Part shown: positions 1 through 5,271 of the stretch, piece after piece | Layout of the letters: each line of letters begins with the position of its first letter | Position numbering within the stretch: the stretch's first letter is position 1 | Assembly: GCA_937902565.1 (NCBI GenBank) | Contig: CALFMX010000028.1 | Span: 1 to 5,271 of the forward strand | Source of the DNA: an uncultured Spirochaetales bacterium | GTDB taxonomy: Bacteria > Spirochaetota > Spirochaetia > Sphaerochaetales > Sphaerochaetaceae | Direction of reading: 5' to 3' | DNA: 5,271 nucleotides | The notes under the pieces: model-generated | Told to the model about the DNA's origin: nothing | Seen by the model: the letters and a program-made list of their open reading frames with translations, nothing else | Databases searched by the model: none | Program-made: the position numbers and the translations under genes

Positions 1-22
1 CTACACGACGCTCTTCCGATCT
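1..22 (+). other. Illumina TruSeq adapter remnant
   Basis: These 22 bases match the 3' end of the Illumina TruSeq universal adapter / read 1 primer, including its characteristic ending GACGCTCTTCCGATCT. This is synthetic sequence, not genomic DNA. Read on the minus strand it encodes the tail DRKSVV followed by TAG, a known signature of adapter read-through in predicted proteins. It creates a false C-terminus and stop for the minus-strand reading frame that enters it. Genomic sequence begins at base 23. The match is from memory of the adapter sequence but is exact over its whole length. Confidence 0.97.
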
Positions 23-738
23 ACCACGGCGAAAATGGGCCGCTGGAGAATGTCGGTCATTCCGTCGAGAAACACGGGGATCTCGTACCGGGAGAACACC
101 TCCTCCACCAGTGGGGCATAGGCGTCAAAGCCCCGGGCGGCCACGGCTACGTCCCGAAACCGGACCCCCTCCTCCCGCGCCAGCCTGACGATCTCTGCCG
201 CCGTCCGCTCCACCTCCGACCGGGCCGAATCGGCCTGGAAAAGCTCGATCGCCGGGGCGGGAGCGGCCCAAATTCGGGGTAACTCGTCAAAAAGGTTTTC
301 CTCCATGTGGACCAGCTCCTCCGCCCTCTGTAGGGTCCTCTCGGTGAGGTGCTGAATCTGGGCGGGTACCCCCGCCTGGTTTGCAAGCTGCAGCAGGTAC
401 GCCACGGTCCGGCGGGCAGGTGCAAAAATGCCGGACTCCCCCCCCTCGTCCTGCGGGCCGCAGGTCAGGGCCACTGTGACGCTGTTGGCCTGCTCCAGCA
501 ACTGCCGCAGCACCATCCCCTGCTGGGGAGTAAAGTCTGTAAAGCCCTCTATGGACACATCCATCCCGGCGGCGTAGCGGCCCTTTTGCAGCCCGACCGC
601 CAGCCGGGTCAGCCGGTCCCTCGGGTCGGCGGCGGTGCGGGCGGTCAGGGCGTCATAGGCCCCGAAGATCAGCCCCAAATCCCGCAGCTTCTCCCCCTCC
701 CGGCCGCCGGTCTCCTCCCCGGCCTCGGCCAGGGCCGT
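23..738 (-). CDS. addB: AddB helicase/nuclease subunit B, internal fragment
   Basis: This is an internal part of ATP-dependent helicase/deoxyribonuclease subunit B. AddB is the partner of AddA in the AddAB enzyme that processes double-strand DNA ends for recombination in Firmicutes and relatives. About 235 residues are visible. In order they include EKLRDLGLIFGAYDAL, the stretch DPRDRLTRLA, the strongly AddB-like IEGFTDFTPQQ, VTVALTCGP, FAPARRTVAYLLQLANQAG, and a C-terminal part with RFRDVAVAARGFDAYAPLVEE then YEIPVFLDGMTDILQRPI. Full AddB proteins are about 1,100 residues or more, so both the N-terminal nucleotide-binding part and the C-terminal nuclease domain with its iron-sulfur cysteines are absent. 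Upstream it is fused in frame to an unrelated nitroreductase; downstream it is cut by adapter sequence. The protein style suggests a clostridial (Oscillospiraceae-like) source, which is inference. The upstream boundary is uncertain to about 20 bases. Confidence 0.85.
718..738. other. Probable chimeric junction (nitroreductase to AddB)
   Basis: On the minus strand the protein reads as nitroreductase through QFAVWTALAEAG and as AddB from about EAGEETGGREGEKLRDL. Nitroreductases of the Frm2-like type usually continue after this point with a glycine-rich segment ending in a QHYNP-like motif, which is missing here. The residues ALAEAG would suit either parent, so the join probably lies in a short shared GC-rich stretch. 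Such microhomology is typical of misassembly or template switching during amplification. The exact breakpoint cannot be fixed without the parent sequences. Confidence 0.8.
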
Positions 739-1143
739 CCAGACGGCAAATTGGGTCAGACCGCTGGCGTGTTGGCTCCAGAGGGGGAAGTTCTCGCTGT
801 AGAGGGGGAAGTCCTTCTCCAGCTGTGATACGATCGCCAGCTCCTCAAAGAAGAGGATGGTGCCCGCCCCGCTGTTGAATGAGGCAAGTTTCTCCCTCGT
901 CGCCTGCTCCTGGCCCTTGGCTAGAAGAGGCTGCAGCTTCTGCCACACAAGGTCCCAAAGCCAGTCGTTCTCTTTCCCAAAGAGGATGATGGCCCTGGCA
1001 GTCTGGCTGTTGAAGGCCGACGGGGCGTACTGTACCGCCTCCTTGACGAGTGTTTCCACTTCACTCTTCGAGATGGGCAGCTCGTTGCCGATGTGGTAGA
1101 TCGAGCGCCTCATCTTCATGCTATCGATAATGGTATGTGCCAT
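718..1143 (-). CDS. Frm2-like nitroreductase, N-terminal part only
   Basis: This is the first 142 or so residues of an FMN-dependent nitroreductase of the Frm2-like group, cytosolic flavoenzymes of about 200 residues that reduce nitroaromatic or quinone-like compounds with NAD(P)H. The physiological substrate is unknown. Visible family motifs, numbered from the chosen start, are MKMRRSIYHIG near residues 9-19 (FMN phosphate contact region), APSAFNSQTARAIILFG near 41-56, the block GAGTILFFEE near 92-101, and FPLYSENFPLWSQH near 112-125 followed by QFAVWTALAEAG. The ATG at 1143 is chosen because AAGGAG lies 7 bases upstream and MAHTIIDSMKMRRSIY fits the family. The in-frame TTG at 1164 lies within the predicted -10 promoter element and is unlikely. 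The C-terminal third, with the rest of the flavin site, is replaced by AddB sequence, so the native gene was probably complete in the source genome. It is transcribed divergently from the YhcH-family gene. Confidence 0.85.
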
Positions 1144-1150
1144 GGTAATT

Positions 1151-1156
1151 CTCCTT
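1151..1156 (-). promoter_or_regulatory. Ribosome binding site of the nitroreductase gene
   Basis: AAGGAG on the minus strand, 7 bases before the ATG at 1143. This near-perfect Shine-Dalgarno sequence at ideal spacing decides the start over the in-frame TTG at 1164. Confidence 0.88.
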
Positions 1157-1163
1157 GTGTGCA

Positions 1164-1192
1164 ATATTATTGTCCTAGATATATGCAGTCAA
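1164..1192 (-). promoter_or_regulatory. Sigma-70-type promoter for the nitroreductase gene
   Basis: On the minus strand TTGACT (1192-1187) is followed by a 17-base spacer and TAATAT (1169-1164). The -35 box matches consensus at 5 of 6 positions and the -10 box at 4 of 6, with the optimal 17-base spacing in an AT-richer patch of a GC-rich window. Initiation would fall near 1157, just ahead of the AAGGAG site. The leader would then be only about 14 bases, little more than the ribosome binding site. The promoter call is from pattern alone. Confidence 0.7.
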
Positions 1193-1208
1193 GGCCTGCT
1201 CCCCTTCC

Positions 1209-1237
1209 TTGAAAGAGAAAGGGCAAAACGATATCCT
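1209..1237 (+). promoter_or_regulatory. Possible promoter for the YhcH-family gene
   Basis: TTGAAA (1209-1214), a 17-base spacer, then TATCCT (1232-1237). The -35 box matches consensus at 5 of 6 positions and the -10 box at 4 of 6. Initiation would be expected at about 1243-1245, essentially at the ATG at 1244, so the transcript would be leaderless or nearly so. Only a weak AGG lies close to that ATG, which would agree with leaderless initiation. It could equally mean that the promoter call is wrong and the message starts further upstream. Confidence 0.4.
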
Positions 1238-1243
1238 AGGTGC

Positions 1244-1654
1244 ATGATATATGATTCGGTGGAGAACCTGGCCCGCTATCGCTTCCTCTCTGACCACATC
1301 AGGGCGATTGAGGAGCATATTGAGCGTGGTATACCGCTGCCCCCAGCATGCAGGGTACAGCGGGGTGGGGGTACTCCCACGGTGTATGATGGACAGCTGA
1401 CCGCCCACAGCGAAGCACACCTCTTCCACCGCATCATCGAGGGGCGTGAGGTCATCGCCATCGGCTATAGCGAGCAGGCGAGGGCAGAGCAGGCTGACGG
1501 GGATCGGACCGTGGTGATCGAGGGGGCCCAGGTGGCCTCGGTCGTCACCCTGGAAGCGGGGCATTTCATCCTGCTCATGCCCGGTGAGCCCTATGCACTC
1601 TCACTCTTGGGCAGCAGCAGCGGCCATGAGGGCGAGAGCATCTGGTTTGTGTAA
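1244..1654 (+). CDS. YhcH/YjgK/YiaL-family protein (DUF386), diverged
   Basis: This gene encodes 136 residues and opens with MIYDSVENLARYRFLSDHI, a typical start for the YhcH/YjgK/YiaL family. These are small cupin-like cytosolic proteins linked to sugar catabolism (sialic acid and related operons, and EbgC). SEAHLFHRIIEGREVIAIGY (residues 56-75) aligns with the family core that usually reads like EAHRRYIDIQYVLEGEE, and GHFILLMPGEPYALSL (106-121) with the segment FAIFFPGDAHMP. The start at 1244 follows the family N-terminus; an open extension back to 1118 would cross the divergent promoter region and part of the nitroreductase gene. The usual aspartate of the YIDI stretch is not seen, and the histidine usually following PG(D/E)A is replaced by PY, so metal binding may be altered or lost, although E57 and H59 remain. 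No sugar catabolic genes are adjacent. The family call is moderate and the substrate is unknown. Confidence 0.7.
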   Translation: MIYDSVENLARYRFLSDHIRAIEEHIERGIPLPPACRVQRGGGTPTVYDGQLTAHSEAHLFHRIIEGREVIAIGYSEQARAEQADGDRTVVIEGAQVASVVTLEAGHFILLMPGEPYALSLLGSSSGHEGESIWFV

Positions 1655-1708
1655 TGATGTACTGTACAAATGTAAAGCATGTAGCTACTATGATCGTGAA
1701 GGAAGGGT
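1655..1708 (+). promoter_or_regulatory. Gap before ispG with two short palindromes and RBS
   Basis: This 54-base gap contains TGTACTGTACA (1658-1668, 5-bp arms around one base) and the 8-base palindrome GTAGCTAC (1681-1688). It also holds a purine-rich ribosome binding region, GAAGGAAGGG (1698-1707), whose AGGA core lies 5 bases before the ispG ATG. I see no well-spaced promoter pair and no terminator hairpin with a T-run. ispG may therefore be read through from the YhcH-family gene. The palindromes are too short to assign to a regulator. Confidence 0.45.
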
Positions 1709-2750
1709 ATGCAGGCCATGGGTGTTGATCGTCAGGTTCTCATCGGTGATCGATTGTTGGGTGTCGGGCTCCCGCCCCTGGTGCAGACGATGTACGACCA
1801 GAGTCTGCCCCACAGCGAGGAAGCGCTCGATGAGCTGGTCAGGCGTATCGGCAGCCTCAATGCGATGGGCTGTGATATCATCCGCTTCTCCTACCCGAAG
1901 AGCGATGACCGCAGCGCCTTCACATACCTGTGCGCGCGCAGTCCCATCCCGGTGGTGGCTGACATCCACTTCGACTACAAGCTCGCCTTGGAGGCGATCG
2001 AGTGCGGGGCGCACAAGATCCGGATCAATCCGGGCAATATCGGGGCCCGCTGGAAAGTCGATGAGGTCCTCGCCTCGGCCAAGGACCATGGCACTGCCAT
2101 CAGGATCGGGCTCAACAGCGGCTCCCTTCCCAAAGGGAACGATCCCCCGGCTCGCCTGATGAGCAATACCGCCCTGACCTACCTCGATTGGTTTGAGCAG
2201 GCGGGCTTCACCGCTTCGGTAGTGAGCCTGAAGGCGAGTGACGAGGCGGTCACCATCGAGGCAAACCGCCTCTTTGCCGCCCAGAGCGGCTACCCCCTCC
2301 ACCTCGGGGTCACCGAGGCGGGTTCGGTCGTCTCCTCTGTGGTGCGCTCGACATGGGCCCTCGGACAGCTCCTCAGCGAGGGGATCGGCAGTACGCTGCG
2401 GATCTCGATCACCGGGCCGATCGAGACGGAGGTGCAGGCGGGTGTCGAGCTGCTCAGGACACTGGGGCTGAGAAAGCGGGGCATACGCATCGTCAGCTGT
2501 CCCCGCTGCGGTCGCTCCAGCTTCGACAGCCAGGGCTTTCTGGCCTCGGTGGAGCAGGACCTCCTGTCAATTGATCGGGACCTGACCGTCGCCATCATGG
2601 GCTGTCAGGTCAATGGGCCCGGTGAGGCGAAGGGAGCAGATATCGCCATCACCGGGATTGGGAACGCCATCTTCCTCTACCAAGGAGGGGAGTTGGTCAG
2701 AAAGGTCGCACCCGACGAGGCTCGGGATGCGTTCTTGGAAGCGGTACGGA

Positions 2751-2761
<11 letters not shown>
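1709..2761 (+). CDS. ispG: 4-hydroxy-3-methylbut-2-enyl diphosphate synthase IspG
   Basis: IspG (GcpE) converts 2-C-methyl-D-erythritol 2,4-cyclodiphosphate to (E)-4-hydroxy-3-methylbut-2-enyl diphosphate. This is the penultimate step of the MEP isoprenoid pathway, using a [4Fe-4S] cluster and flavodoxin or ferredoxin electrons in the cytosol. The 350-residue protein has the TIM-barrel motifs VVADIHFDYKLALEAIE (82-98) and KIRINPGNIG (103-112), RIGLNSGSL (132-140), SLKASD (173-178) and PLHLGVTEAG (196-205). The cluster-domain ligands are intact: C264 and C267 in SCPRCGR, C299 in MGCQVNGPGEA, and E306. Length is normal for the compact bacterial form. The ATG at 1709 has an AGGA core 5 bases upstream; a second in-frame ATG at 1718 is less well spaced. 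VQTMYD near residue 25 and FSYPKSDD near 60 differ from the more common VQSMTN and VAVPD and suggest a distinct, possibly spirochaete-type lineage. It overlaps uvrA by 11 bases. Confidence in function is very high. Confidence 0.97.
2737..2741 (+). promoter_or_regulatory. Probable ribosome binding site of uvrA
   Basis: GGAAG lies 9 bases before the uvrA ATG at 2751, inside the 3' end of ispG. It is modest in strength. Together with the 11-base overlap of the two genes it suggests that uvrA translation is at least partly coupled to that of ispG. Confidence 0.5.

Positions 2762-5271
<2,510 letters not shown>

Noticed and set aside
1..1164. A complete 387-residue nitroreductase-nuclease fusion starting at TTG 1164
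   Set aside because: The start ignores the strong ribosome binding site for ATG 1143, the stop is adapter sequence, and both halves are incomplete domains; it is annotated as two separate fragments.
1201..1223. Possible terminator hairpin CCCTT...AAGGG in the divergent region
   Set aside because: Only about 5 base pairs, a loop of around 12 bases and no T-run; its position between divergent starts gives no role for a terminator.
1118..1243. N-terminal extension of the YhcH-family protein with a hydrophobic stretch resembling a signal or membrane segment
   Set aside because: It runs through the divergent promoter and the start of the nitroreductase gene on the other strand; the family N-terminus MIYDS begins at 1244.
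1584..2302. Overlapping open frames on both strands (191 and 204 codons) across the start of ispG
   Set aside because: They overlap an unambiguous ispG gene and have shadow composition (serine/arginine-rich on plus, antisense on minus).

Overview
The window reads as a short metagenomic or shotgun contig built from DNA of more than one source, not as a single intact locus. Its core (about 740 to 4930) looks like one bacterial genome. I would place it near the spirochaetes (Sphaerochaeta-like) from the style of its IspG, UvrA and nitroreductase proteins; this is recall-based and moderate in confidence. Both ends appear foreign to the core.

Left end: bases 1-22 are the 3' end of the Illumina TruSeq universal adapter, left untrimmed. 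Bases 23 to about 738 (minus strand) encode an internal piece of AddB, the ATP-dependent helicase/nuclease subunit B, of a style I associate with gut Clostridia (Oscillospiraceae-like). This piece is joined in frame to the N-terminal two thirds of a Frm2-like nitroreductase (about 718-1143, minus). The adapter supplies the stop codon, so the apparent 387-residue protein is an artefact.

Middle: the nitroreductase gene starts at 1143 with a strong Shine-Dalgarno site and a near-consensus sigma-70-type promoter (TTGACT-17-TAATAT). Across a 100-bp divergent intergenic region lies a small YhcH/YjgK/YiaL-family gene on the plus strand (1244-1654). After a 54-bp gap come ispG (1709-2761, MEP isoprenoid pathway) and uvrA (2751 to the window end, nucleotide excision repair). 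The last two overlap by 11 bp and are probably co-transcribed.

Right end: uvrA stays open in one frame without a frameshift for 840 codons and runs off the window at its second ABC signature motif. From roughly 4940-5070 onward, codon use and protein style shift towards a proteobacterial UvrA (all 11 leucine codons from 5076 on are CTG, against a CTC/CTG mixture before). This suggests a second chimeric join inside a highly conserved stretch.

I see no RNA gene, CRISPR array, insertion sequence or prophage. I also see no convincing undescribed system: the most notable features are assembly or library artefacts that could easily be mistaken for a novel fusion protein. The biological points worth a look are the compact divergent promoter region and the diverged YhcH-family protein.
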